NCBI GenBank assembly: GCA_020831895.1
Contig: JAFIFS010000027.1
Location: 1-64,000, forward strand
Direction: 5' to 3'
From: Chromatiales bacterium
Lineage (GTDB): Bacteria; Pseudomonadota; Gammaproteobacteria; Steroidobacterales; GCA-2729495
DNA length: 64,000 nt
Below are positions 57,455-64,000 of the stretch, piece after piece. The notes under the pieces were generated by a model that saw only the letters and a list, made by a program, of their open reading frames with translations, ran no database searches and had not been told where the DNA came from. A program made the position numbers and the translations under genes. The first letter of the stretch is position 1, and each line of letters opens with the position of its first letter.

Positions 57455-57919
57455 GTGCGCAGCTTTTCTTTTTCGCACGTCCCTCTGGAGCTCGACGAAC
57501 TGCGAAGCCTGCTGGCCGATCCGGTCTCGGGCGCCTACGCGCAGTTCGAGGGCTGGGTGCGCAACCATAACGAGGGCCAGCCGGTGCTGCGGCTGGACTA
57601 CCAGGCTTACGAGGCACTGGGGGTCAAGGAAGGCGAGCGGATCATCGCCGAGGCCTGCGAGCGCTGGCCGGTCCGCCAGGTGTACTGCGTGCACCGGCTA
57701 GGCGAACTGTCGATCGGGGACATTGCCGTATGGGTCGGGGCCAGCGCGGCCCACCGGGATGCAGCCTTCGCCGCCTGCCGCTACGTGATTGACGAGGTCA
57801 AGGACCGCGTCCCGATCTGGAAGAAGGAGCACTACGCGGATGGCGCCTCGGGCTGGATCAACTGCCAGAAGGCACCCGGAGACGCGACGCTTCAGCCGCC
57901 CTCCTCAAGCCGGGCCTGA
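57455..57919 (+). CDS. moaE: molybdopterin synthase catalytic subunit MoaE
   Basis: 154 residues. It converts precursor Z to molybdopterin with MoaD. FEGWVRNHNEGQPVLRLDYQAYEALG is the substrate-binding start. The catalytic Lys pair lies in DEVKDRVPIWKKEHYADG. GTG 57455 is preceded by GGGAGG; it follows the moaD stop directly. Its end overlaps the dsbA stop by 28 bases on the opposite strand. Confidence 0.94.
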   Translation: MRSFSFSHVPLELDELRSLLADPVSGAYAQFEGWVRNHNEGQPVLRLDYQAYEALGVKEGERIIAEACERWPVRQVYCVHRLGELSIGDIAVWVGASAAHRDAAFAACRYVIDEVKDRVPIWKKEHYADGASGWINCQKAPGDATLQPPSSSRA

Positions 57920-58689
57920 CGCTCCCGGTCGATCAGCTCCTCGGTCACCGCCAGCACGTCCTCGAAGCTGCGGACCTCATCGCCGGTGATCTTGTATCGT
58001 CCGTTGACGACGACCATCGGTGTCGAGTTGATGCCGAAGCCGGCCGGCGAGGTGAGCCTGCGCGCGTTGTTCAGGTTGGTGGTGACGGGAAAGGACCGCC
58101 AGGCATCGCGGAACTCCTCTGCGCTGACGCCGTGCCGCGTGAAGAAAGCCTCAACGTCGCTGTCGTTGCGCAGCCTGCGGTCCTCGAGGTGAAACTCGCG
58201 ATAGACCATCGGATGGAGGTCGTCGACACGGCTGAGCGCCTTGGCCGTGTAGAAAAGCCGCCCGTAGCGCTCATGATCAGCGCCCCAGATCACGGGCACG
58301 CGGACGACCGCGACGTCGTCCGGAAGCGTTTCCTTCCAGCGCGTGATCACCGGGTCAAAGCTGAAGCAGAACGGGCAGCCATACCAGAAGAACTCGATCA
58401 CCTCTATCGGCTCGGCCGTGCTCCGCGGCCTTGCGCTGGTGATCACCTCGAAGTGGCGGCCACGCTCGAAACGCCAGGATGCCGGATCAGGCACAGGTGC
58501 CGGGCGCGCGGCGCGCGGCGCGGCGCCAGTCGCATCTGACCGGTTCGGCGCATCGGGCTGGGCCGCTGCCTGGGTGGGCGAGCTGTTGCCTGCCGGCAGC
58601 GGCGGTTCGGTCGCGGGCGGCGGCCCGGAGTCACAGCCGTAGGAAATAACCAGGAGGACCGGGAGAAGCAGGCTGGCAATCAGTCGCAT
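57892..58689 (-). CDS. dsbA: thiol:disulfide interchange protein DsbA-like
   Basis: About 265 residues. A signal-type start ([21 protein letters not shown]) contains a Cys that could be a lipidation site, although the lipobox is weak. A Pro/Ala-rich linker of ~45 residues precedes the thioredoxin fold. The active site is CPFC ([19 protein letters not shown]) rather than the CPHC of E. coli DsbA. The cis-Pro is in [19 protein letters not shown]. It should oxidise secreted thiols. It lies 22 bases from the cytochrome c4 gene. Confidence 0.88.
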   Translation of the reverse strand: MRLIASLLLPVLLVISYGCDSGPPPATEPPLPAGNSSPTQAAAQPDAPNRSDATGAAPRAARPAPVPDPASWRFERGRHFEVITSARPRSTAEPIEVIEFFWYGCPFCFSFDPVITRWKETLPDDVAVVRVPVIWGADHERYGRLFYTAKALSRVDDLHPMVYREFHLEDRRLRNDSDVEAFFTRHGVSAEEFRDAWRSFPVTTNLNNARRLTSPAGFGINSTPMVVVNGRYKITGDEVRSFEDVLAVTEELIDRERQARLEEGG

Positions 58690-58710
58690 CGGGTGTCCTC
58701 GCATCGGATA

Positions 58711-59361
58711 TCAGCGCAGTCCTTGCATGAAGGAGGAAACGGCCAGTATTTCCTCGTCGGTCATCAGTGCGGCGATATTGCGCATCATCTGCTGCGGATC
58801 CGAGGTCCGCTGCCCGGAGCGATAGAGTCTCAGCTGTTCGGCTGCGTAGGCTGCATGCTGACCGGCGACAATCGGGTAAACCGCAGGCGCATTGCCGCGG
58901 CCTGTAGGACCGTGGCAGGCGATACATGCAGCGACCCCTGTTTCGAGGTTGCCCCCGCGATAGAGGCGCTCGCCACGGCTGGCCAGTTCCGGGTCGGCCG
59001 CCAGCGGAGCCGGCTGCTGGGCGGCGTAGAAGGCGGCCAGGTCCAGTATGTCCTGCTCACTGAGCGCCATCGCCTGGCTGGTCATCAGCACGTTGTCGCG
59101 GCGCCCGTCCTGGTAGGCCCGGAGCGTGTCTATCAGGTAGCTGGCATGCTGGCCGGCGAGGCTCGGCCAATCCGGGTTCACGCTGTTGCCATCCGGCCCG
59201 TGGCAGGCGGCACAGGGTGCGGACTTCGCCTGTCCAGCCTCGATCGAGCCCGCGGCCGTGGCCGTGAAGGGCAGGGCGGAGAGCAGCAGGGCTGCCAGCA
59301 GGTGTCGGCCGGCCGGTCGTGTGGCCGGAATCAGGAATTTGATCAGGCTCATGGTGTGCAT
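58711..59361 (-). CDS. cytochrome c4 (diheme)
   Basis: About 216 residues. Signal peptide (residues ~15-37, [16 protein letters not shown]), then two homologous cytochrome domains with heme motifs CAACH and CIACH and [22 protein letters not shown] / [22 protein letters not shown]. It is a soluble diheme electron carrier to terminal oxidases. Divergent to engB as in many gammaproteobacteria. The first two ATGs (59361, 59352) are both possible. Confidence 0.93.
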   Translation of the reverse strand: MHTMSLIKFLIPATRPAGRHLLAALLLSALPFTATAAGSIEAGQAKSAPCAACHGPDGNSVNPDWPSLAGQHASYLIDTLRAYQDGRRDNVLMTSQAMALSEQDILDLAAFYAAQQPAPLAADPELASRGERLYRGGNLETGVAACIACHGPTGRGNAPAVYPIVAGQHAAYAAEQLRLYRSGQRTSDPQQMMRNIAALMTDEEILAVSSFMQGLR

Positions 59362-59457
59362 CTGCAGGAAGTTCGCGGGAAGTACCGTGATAGACTTGAA
59401 GCAGCGGCGGATTGTACACGAAATGATCCGGCCCGCTCCGCCCCTGCCGCTGCTGCC

Positions 59458-60102
59458 ATGAGTCATTTTCCCGCCGCCGCATTCCTGACCAGCGCCCATC
59501 GCCCGGAGCAGTTCCTGCCCGATATCGGCGCCGAGGTCGCGTTTGCCGGGCGATCGAATGCCGGCAAGTCGAGCGCGATCAACGCTGCCCTGAACCGCCG
59601 TGACCTGGCCCGGACCAGCAAGACGCCGGGCCGGACCCAGCTGGTGAACTTCTTCACGCTCGGCGGCGAGCAGCGGCTGGTCGACCTGCCCGGCTACGGG
59701 TATGCCCGCGTCTCGCGCACGCTGCAGGCCCACTGGCAGACACTGATCGAGGCTTACCTGCGGCGGTCTGCGCTGGCAGGTCTGGTACTGGTGGTCGACA
59801 GCCGTCGCGGTCTGGGTGACGGCGACCGGACGCTGCTCGACTGGTGCTCGGCGGCTGCCTGCCCGGTCCATGTGCTGCTGACCAAGGCAGACAAGCTGTC
59901 GCGCAACAGCGCGGCGAGCGCCCTGGCTGCGGCGCGGCGTGAACTCGGCGACCGGGCTACCGCCCAGCTCTTTTCGGCACCGAGCCGCCAGGGTGTCGAG
60001 CCGCTGCGTGACCAGATGCAGGCGCTGCTGTCCGCCCACCTGGGCCGTGAACCCGGAGACGTTCCGGGGGACTGTAATCGCACGGAGCCCTCGGTCCTTT
60101 GA
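59458..60102 (+). CDS. engB: ribosome biogenesis GTPase EngB (YsxC/YihA)
   Basis: 214 residues. Essential GTPase for ribosome large-subunit assembly. G1 is [12 protein letters not shown]2 region [13 protein letters not shown]3 [11 protein letters not shown]4 TKADKL and the G5 region SAPSRQG. ATG 59458 has no strong upstream Shine-Dalgarno. Convergent with polA across the sRNA region. Confidence 0.96.
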   Translation: MSHFPAAAFLTSAHRPEQFLPDIGAEVAFAGRSNAGKSSAINAALNRRDLARTSKTPGRTQLVNFFTLGGEQRLVDLPGYGYARVSRTLQAHWQTLIEAYLRRSALAGLVLVVDSRRGLGDGDRTLLDWCSAAACPVHVLLTKADKLSRNSAASALAAARRELGDRATAQLFSAPSRQGVEPLRDQMQALLSAHLGREPGDVPGDCNRTEPSVL

Positions 60103-60105
60103 AGT

Positions 60106-60120
60106 TGTCATGCCATGACA
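60106..60120. repeat. palindrome after engB
   Basis: TGTCATG-C-CATGACA is a perfect 7-base inverted repeat immediately after the engB stop. A related dyad, ATGACA-AGTAC-TGTCAT, lies at 60217-60233, and the DNA between them is AT-rich compared with the rest of the window. They could be a weak terminator, a protein-binding site or both. Confidence 0.6.
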
Positions 60121-60216
60121 GCTCATTGCAGTTTGAGCGCAAGCTGCAGATTCTGAAAAATTACAGGTCTATGAATTTAAATGCCTTTTAAGGGTTATAT
60201 CTTCACTGTAATTCTA

Positions 60217-60233
60217 ATGACAAGTACTGTCAT
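60217..60233. repeat. second TGTCAT-type dyad
   Basis: ATGACA-AGTAC-TGTCAT, the same six-base arms as the palindrome at 60106, downstream of the sRNA units on the minus strand. Nothing else is seen between 60121 and 60216. Confidence 0.55.
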
Positions 60234-60257
60234 CAAGGGCGGCTTACGGGGCTGGAT

Positions 60258-60378
60258 ATAAAGTGGCCCCGGGCGCGGAGTACAGGGGGCGCCCGGGGCC
60301 AAGGGCAACCGGCTTGGGGTGACCGGTTGGAGTTCCCGCTCAGGGAGATCAGCGGGTGAGCGCCGGGGGAGGACGCTC
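60258..60378 (-). ncRNA. predicted sRNA 1 at the Spot 42/ErsA locus (engB-proximal copy)
   Basis: On the minus strand the RNA would start at about 60378 with GAGCG and fold into four stems. Hairpin 1 is GAGCG / CGCTC with loop TCCTCCCCCGG. Hairpin 2 is CCCGCT / AGCGGG with loop GATCTCCCTG. Hairpin 3 is AACCGG / CCGGTT with loop TCACCCCAAG. The last is the GC-rich stem GGCCCCGGGCGC / GCGCCCGGGGCC followed by ACTTTATA. Every loop is C-rich and could pair with ribosome-binding sites. Here the run after the stem has only three Ts, so termination may be weaker. The position (downstream of polA, same strand, convergent with engB) is that of Spot 42 and ErsA. Confidence 0.7.
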
Positions 60379-60384
60379 AAAAGT

Positions 60385-60412
60385 TTAGACTGGGTCTAAG
60401 CGGAAGAGTTCC
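60385..60412 (-). promoter_or_regulatory. sigma-E-like promoter of sRNA 1
   Basis: On the minus strand GGAACTC (60412-60406) and TCTAA (60389-60385) are separated by 16 bases. The RpoE/AlgU consensus is GAACTT-N16-TCTGA. It places the transcript start at the first base of the first sRNA hairpin. Confidence 0.65.
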
Positions 60413-60443
60413 CGACGTTCTCACCGGAAAGTTCGCGGTCCGG

Positions 60444-60561
60444 AAAAAGTGGCCCCGGGCGCGGAGTACAGGGGGCGCCCGGGGCCGATGCAACCGGTTG
60501 GGGTGACCGGCTGTAGTTCCCGCCAGGGAGATCAGCGGGTGAGCGCCGGGGGAGGACGCTC
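60444..60561 (-). ncRNA. predicted sRNA 2 at the Spot 42/ErsA locus (polA-proximal copy)
   Basis: The same architecture as sRNA 1, starting at about 60561. It has hairpin loops with TCCTCCCCCGG, TGATCTCCCTG and TCACCCCAA, and a final stem GGCCCCGGGCGC / GCGCCCGGGGCC followed by ACTTTTTCC, a good intrinsic terminator. Hairpin 3 is AGCCGG / CCGGTT, which still pairs by a wobble despite the base changes. Conservation of structure and loop motifs between copies argues for a functional RNA rather than neutral repeats. Confidence 0.75.
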
Positions 60562-60567
60562 GCCATC

Positions 60568-60595
60568 TTAGACTGGGTCTAAAGGAGAGAGTTCC
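60568..60595 (-). promoter_or_regulatory. sigma-E-like promoter of sRNA 2
   Basis: GGAACTC (60595-60589) and TCTAA (60572-60568) on the minus strand, again exactly 16 bases apart, and again 7 bases before the GAGCG start. The promoter geometry is identical in the two copies. Confidence 0.68.
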
Positions 60596-60666
60596 CGGCG
60601 CGGGTGTCGGCTGCTGATGCCGGCCGCCACGTCCCGTTTACCACCTCGCGGCTGCCCTGCGCGCCC

Positions 60667-63366
60667 CTAGTGCGCCTCGTCCCAGTTCCGGCCGACATCA
60701 GCGTGGACGCGCAGCGGCACGCTGAGCCCTCCAGCCGCCGACATCCGCTCGACCAGCCCGCTGCGGACCTCGTCCATCGCCTCGGCGCGGACCTCGACGA
60801 CGAGTTCGTCATGCACCTGCATGATCAGCCGGGCCGGCAGCCGCTCGTCAACCAGCCAGTGGTGCACATCCAGCATCGCCCGCTTGATGATGTCGGCGGC
60901 GCTGCCCTGCATGGGTGCGTTGATCGCGCTGCGCTCGGCGTACTGTCGCCGCTGCGCCTGGCGTGCATTGATCTCCGGGAGATACAGGCGTCGTCCAGAT
61001 ACCGTTTCCACCCAGCCCTGGGCTCGCGCCTGCTCGCGGGTGCGCTCCATGTAATCGCGGACCCCGGGGTAGCGCTCGAAGTAGCGATCAACATACTGCT
61101 GGGCCTCTCCGCGCCCGATGCCGAGCTGTCGCGACAGCCCGAACGCCGACATGCCGTAGATCAGCCCGAAGTTGATCGCCTTGGCCGAGCGTCGCTGCTC
61201 TGCGCTCACCTCGTCCAGGCTTACCCCGAACACCTCGGCTGCGGTGGCCTGGTGGATGTCCCGGTCATCGGCGAAGGCCGCCAGCAGCCCTTCGTCCCCG
61301 GACAGGTGCGCCATGATGCGCAATTCAATCTGCGAGTAGTCCGCCGCGATCAGCCTGAAGCCCTCTGGCGCGATGAAGGCCTGCCGGATACGCCGGCCGG
61401 CGGCGTTGCGGATCGGTATGTTCTGCAGGTTCGGGTCCGATGATGACAGCCGTCCCGTCGCGGCCACGGCCTGGTGGTACGAGGTGTGGATGCGCCCGCT
61501 GCGCGCGTTGACCAGCGTCGGCAGCTTGTCGGTATAGGTGGACTTGAGCTTGCTCAGGCCGCGATGCTCAAGGATCATGCGCGGAAGCTCGTACTCCGCG
61601 GCCAGCTCCTCGAGCACGTCCTCGGCAGTCGAGGGCTGCCCCTTCGGCGTCTTGCGCAGAACCGGCAGGCCCAGCTGTCCGAACAGGATCTCGGTCAGCT
61701 GGCGCGGTGACCCGAGGTTGAACGGCTGCCCCGCCAGGTCGTGCGCCTTGAGTTCCAGCGCAGCCATCTGCTTCGCGAACTCGCCGCTCATCTGCCTGAG
61801 CTGGCGCACGTCGACCAGCACGCCAGCAGCCTCCATTGCCTGCAGAACCCTGGACAGCGGCTGCTCGACCTCCCGGTAAAGCGTCGCCAGCCTGGCTTCT
61901 TCCTGCAGTGCAGGCCACAGTGTTTGATGGACACGCAGCGTGATGTCCGCGTCCTCCGCGGCGTAGGGCCCGGCCTGCTCCAGCGCCACCTGGTCGAAGC
62001 CGATCTGGCGCGCGCCCTTGCCCGCGATTTCCTCGTAGCTCGTCGTCGTCAGCCCGAGGTAGTGGCGGGCCACTGAATCCAGATCGTGCCGGGTGGCCGT
62101 GCTGTTCAGCACATAGGATTCCAGCATCGTGTCATGACGCATGCCCCTGAGCCGTATGCCGTGGTTCGAAAGAACGTGCGCGTCATACTTGAGATGGTGA
62201 CCGACCTTGGCCGAGCTGCCTTCGAGCCACGGCCGCATGCGCTCCAGCACCTCGTCCAGTGGCAGCTGTTCCGGACACCCCGGATAGGCGTGGCCCAGCG
62301 GGATATAGGCGGCCTCGCCGGGCTCTAGCGCAAGCGAGATGCCGACGATGCGTGCCTCCATGTAGTCCAGGCTCGTCGTCTCGGTGTCGAGCGCGACCAG
62401 CTCGGCCTGCGCGATGCGCGCGAGCCAGGCCTCGAGTGCGTCCCGGTCGAGCACGACCGAGTAGTTACGCTCATGCACCGCGGCCGGTGCCGGCTGGGTC
62501 GCACTGGACGTATTTTCCGCCAGGCTACGCAGCAGGGAGCGAAGCTCCAGCGTCTCGTAGAGCGAGCGCAGCACCTCGGCATCGGGCTCGCCGGCCAGCA
62601 GGTCGGCGGGGCCACAGTCCAGCGGGACATCGAGGCGGATGGTCGCAAGCTCGCGCGAGAGCCGCAGCTGGTCGAGGTGCGCGCGCAGGCTCTCGCCCAC
62701 CTTGCCGGGGATCTCCTGCGCGTGCTCGATGATGTGGTCCAGTGTCCCGTATTCGCCGAGCCACTTCGCTGCGGTCTTGGGCCCAACTTTCGGCACGCCC
62801 GGGATGTTGTCGGAACTGTCGCCGACCAGTGCGAGAAAGTCGATCATCTGGCCTGGCGTGACGCCGAATTTCCCGATGACACCCTGCACGTCGAGCCGCC
62901 GGTCGGTCATCGTATCGACCAGCGTGACGTGCTCGCCGACCAGCTGGGCCATGTCCTTGTCGCCCGTGGACACCAGCGTGCGAAGCCCCTGGTCGGTCGC
63001 CTGGCGCGCGAGCGTCCCGATCACGTCGTCGGCCTCGACCCCGGACACCCGGAGCAGCGGCAGCCCCTGGGCTCGGACGATTTCCGCCAGGGGCTCGATC
63101 TGGCTGCGCAGGGCGTCGGGCATGGGCGGCCGGTGGGCCTTGTACTGGTCGAAGAGCTCGTCCCGGAACGTCCGGCCCGGCGCGTCCATGACGACCGCAA
63201 CATGATCGGGCTGCTGCTCGCGCATCAGCTTCTGCAGCATGTTCAGCACCCCGAGCACTGCACCCGTGTGCTGACCCTGGCTGCTCGTCAGCTCAGGCAG
63301 CGCGTGAAAGGCGCGATAGAGGTACGAGGAGCCGTCTACGAGCAGAAGCAGCGGGCGCTCGCTCAT
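60667..63366 (-). CDS. polA: DNA polymerase I
   Basis: About 899 residues, full length. The 5' nuclease domain (LLLVDGSSYLYRAFHALP, VVSTGDKDMAQL) is followed by a 3'-5' exonuclease with the DxE motif intact (VALDTETTSLDYMEARIVG). The polymerase domain has motif A DYSQIELRIMAHLSGD, motif B RRSAKAINFGLIYGMSAFGL and motif C QVHDELVVEV. It works in Okazaki fragment processing and repair. ATG 63366 has GGAG just upstream; in-frame codons further upstream overlap lptM. Confidence 0.97.
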   Translation of the reverse strand: MSERPLLLLVDGSSYLYRAFHALPELTSSQGQHTGAVLGVLNMLQKLMREQQPDHVAVVMDAPGRTFRDELFDQYKAHRPPMPDALRSQIEPLAEIVRAQGLPLLRVSGVEADDVIGTLARQATDQGLRTLVSTGDKDMAQLVGEHVTLVDTMTDRRLDVQGVIGKFGVTPGQMIDFLALVGDSSDNIPGVPKVGPKTAAKWLGEYGTLDHIIEHAQEIPGKVGESLRAHLDQLRLSRELATIRLDVPLDCGPADLLAGEPDAEVLRSLYETLELRSLLRSLAENTSSATQPAPAAVHERNYSVVLDRDALEAWLARIAQAELVALDTETTSLDYMEARIVGISLALEPGEAAYIPLGHAYPGCPEQLPLDEVLERMRPWLEGSSAKVGHHLKYDAHVLSNHGIRLRGMRHDTMLESYVLNSTATRHDLDSVARHYLGLTTTSYEEIAGKGARQIGFDQVALEQAGPYAAEDADITLRVHQTLWPALQEEARLATLYREVEQPLSRVLQAMEAAGVLVDVRQLRQMSGEFAKQMAALELKAHDLAGQPFNLGSPRQLTEILFGQLGLPVLRKTPKGQPSTAEDVLEELAAEYELPRMILEHRGLSKLKSTYTDKLPTLVNARSGRIHTSYHQAVAATGRLSSSDPNLQNIPIRNAAGRRIRQAFIAPEGFRLIAADYSQIELRIMAHLSGDEGLLAAFADDRDIHQATAAEVFGVSLDEVSAEQRRSAKAINFGLIYGMSAFGLSRQLGIGRGEAQQYVDRYFERYPGVRDYMERTREQARAQGWVETVSGRRLYLPEINARQAQRRQYAERSAINAPMQGSAADIIKRAMLDVHHWLVDERLPARLIMQVHDELVVEVRAEAMDEVRSGLVERMSAAGGLSVPLRVHADVGRNWDEAH

Positions 63367-63385
63367 CTCCGGGAAGCGCTGCCGT

Positions 63386-63577
63386 TCATCCGCGTGGCCT
63401 CTCTTCATCCTGATCCGGCTCGTCTTCAGGTGCAGCGTCTTCGCCCGCCGGCCATGCCGTAATGTCCGGTTCCGGCTCCTCGCCGGGCAGGAACAGGTCA
63501 CCCTTCATGCCGCAGCCGGTGAGCACCAGCATCGCCGCGCACAGGGCCAGCGCAGCCCCCTGGCGCTCAGGCCGCAC
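63386..63577 (-). CDS. lptM: LPS translocon maturation chaperone LptM-like lipoprotein (YifL)
   Basis: About 63 residues. A lipoprotein signal (ALALCAAMLVLTGCG) ends at the lipidated Cys, followed by the conserved G(M/L)KGxLxxPG pattern (CGMKGDLFLPG) of LptM. The acidic tail is disordered. GTG 63577 is proposed (AGGGGG upstream; GTG 63586 also possible). It overlaps the argH end by 11 bases and precedes polA by ~20 bases. Confidence 0.85.
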   Translation of the reverse strand: MRPERQGAALALCAAMLVLTGCGMKGDLFLPGEEPEPDITAWPAGEDAAPEDEPDQDEERPRG

Positions 63578-64000
63578 CGCCGTCACCCCCTGCAAGCTCG
63601 CGCCCGACGCGCTGGTAGGCCTCGCGGAAGCTGATGCCCTCCTCGAGCACCAGCCGGTTCGCGCGTCCTGCTGCATGCACGCCCGGATCCATGCGGATGT
63701 TCTCCGGCAGAAAGCGGAGGCCGCCGACGAGGTATTCAATGATCGCCAGCGAGTCGGCACTCAGGTCGATCGCCCTGAACAGCGGTGCCTTGACCCGCTG
63801 CAGGTCACGCTGGTAGCCGGAGCCCAGCTTGGCCTGCAGGCCGAGGATCTCCGTCAGGCAGCCGTTGAGCGTGGCGCCGGCGCCGCGCACCAGCTCGAGT
63901 ACGTCGGGGTTGCGCTTCTGGGGCATGATGGAGGACCCGGTTGTCATCGACTCGGGGAGCGCGACGAAGCGGAACTCCTGCGTGTAGAACAGCAGCAGGT
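63567..64000 (-). CDS. argH: argininosuccinate lyase, C-terminal part (truncated by window end)
   Basis: The last ~144 residues. It releases arginine and fumarate from argininosuccinate. The fumarase/lyase family signature SSIMPQKRNPD (MTTGSSIMPQKRNPDVLEL) is present, preceded by LLFYTQEFRFVALPES and followed by RDLQRVKAPLFRAIDL. The gene starts beyond base 64000. It ends just before lptM, the common argH-lptM order. Confidence 0.95.
   Translation of the reverse strand, partial: LLLFYTQEFRFVALPESMTTGSSIMPQKRNPDVLELVRGAGATLNGCLTEILGLQAKLGSGYQRDLQRVKAPLFRAIDLSADSLAIIEYLVGGLRFLPENIRMDPGVHAAGRANRLVLEEGISFREAYQRVGRELAGGDGGAA

Larger units (their letters stand above)
60256..60600 (-). repeat. tandem duplication of a ~155-bp structured unit (two copies)
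   Basis: Two near-identical blocks, 60262-60414 and 60448-60597, in the same orientation. Both contain, in order on the minus strand, GGGAACTC, TTAGACCCAGTCTAA, GAGCGTCCTCCCCCGGCGCTC, CCCGCTGATCTCCCTG, CCGGTCACCCCAA and the GC-rich terminator stem. Differences lie in loops or spacers, or (hairpin 3) keep pairing by compensating changes. Confidence 0.92.

Noticed and set aside
60265-60561. CsrB/RsmZ-like RNA on the + strand (GGA in hairpin loops)
   Set aside because: Read on the + strand the loops show GGGGA/GGAGG, but no promoter or terminator fits that strand. The minus strand has promoter, stems and terminator in the right order.

Overview
The window looks like chromosome from a GC-rich aerobic gammaproteobacterium, probably an environmental isolate or MAG contig. 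The evidence is conserved gene order: hslV-hslU-ubiE-ubiJ-ubiB, dapF-DUF484-xerC, hemX-hemY, glnK-amt next to ubiK-comM, and cytochrome c4 / engB / polA / lptM / argH. There are also several ubiquinone-biosynthesis factors (UbiB, UbiE, UbiJ, UbiK), which fits a ubiquinone-using gammaproteobacterium. I cannot name a genus. The first ~80 bases are a poly-G run that looks like a sequencing or assembly artefact at a contig end.

Layout. 0.1-9.5 kb: C-terminal part of a PQQ-type dehydrogenase, AI-2E-family transporter, pyrF, a secreted SnoaL-like protein, divergent tesA / ybbA-ybbP, an AbgT-type transporter and a membrane protein. 9.6-14.75 kb: a D-2-hydroxyacid dehydrogenase coupled to a phosphoenolpyruvate-carboxylase homologue whose usual catalytic signatures are rewritten, then a protein resembling the C-terminal half of class II ribonucleotide reductase. 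14.76-21.4 kb: a complete trpEGDCFBA operon with a readable attenuator (promoter, leader peptide with three Trp codons, 1:2 hairpin, antiterminator and terminator). 21.4-27.5 kb: a Yej/Opp-like peptide ABC transporter directly behind trpA. 27.5-31.2 kb: exported Rossmann protein, NnrU, hemerythrin-type di-iron protein, pirin, DUF2059. 31.3-39.4 kb: conserved block on the minus strand (marC, ubiB, ubiJ, ubiE, hslU, hslV, xerC, DUF484, dapF). 39.5-48.4 kb: ParA-like ATPase, CobW-type GTPase, hemY, hemX, DUF4124, amt and glnK behind a sigma-54 promoter with an NtrC-like site, ubiK, comM and cytochrome c5.

48.5-51.5 kb is the accessory island. It holds a Crp/Fnr regulator, tRNA-Arg(CCG), a truncated IS3-family element, and a small integron remnant: an attC-like palindrome, a RelE/RelB-type toxin-antitoxin cassette, an attI-like core, and a divergently transcribed integron integrase with a large in-frame internal deletion. 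51.5-57.9 kb: a cluster of uncharacterised small genes and two glyoxalase-fold proteins, a FixL/FixJ-like oxygen-sensing two-component pair, and molybdopterin genes (mobA-like, moaD, moaE). 57.9-64 kb: DsbA, cytochrome c4, engB, a 560-bp intergenic region, polA, lptM and the 3' part of argH.

The most interesting element is in the engB-polA gap. Two tandem ~120-nt units lie on the polA strand. Each has a sigma-E-like promoter (GAACTC-N16-TCTAA), predicted hairpins whose loops are all C-rich (CUCCC / ACCCC), and a GC-rich terminator. This is the syntenic position and orientation of Spot 42 in Escherichia coli and of ErsA in Pseudomonas, so I propose a duplicated, envelope-stress-controlled small RNA.
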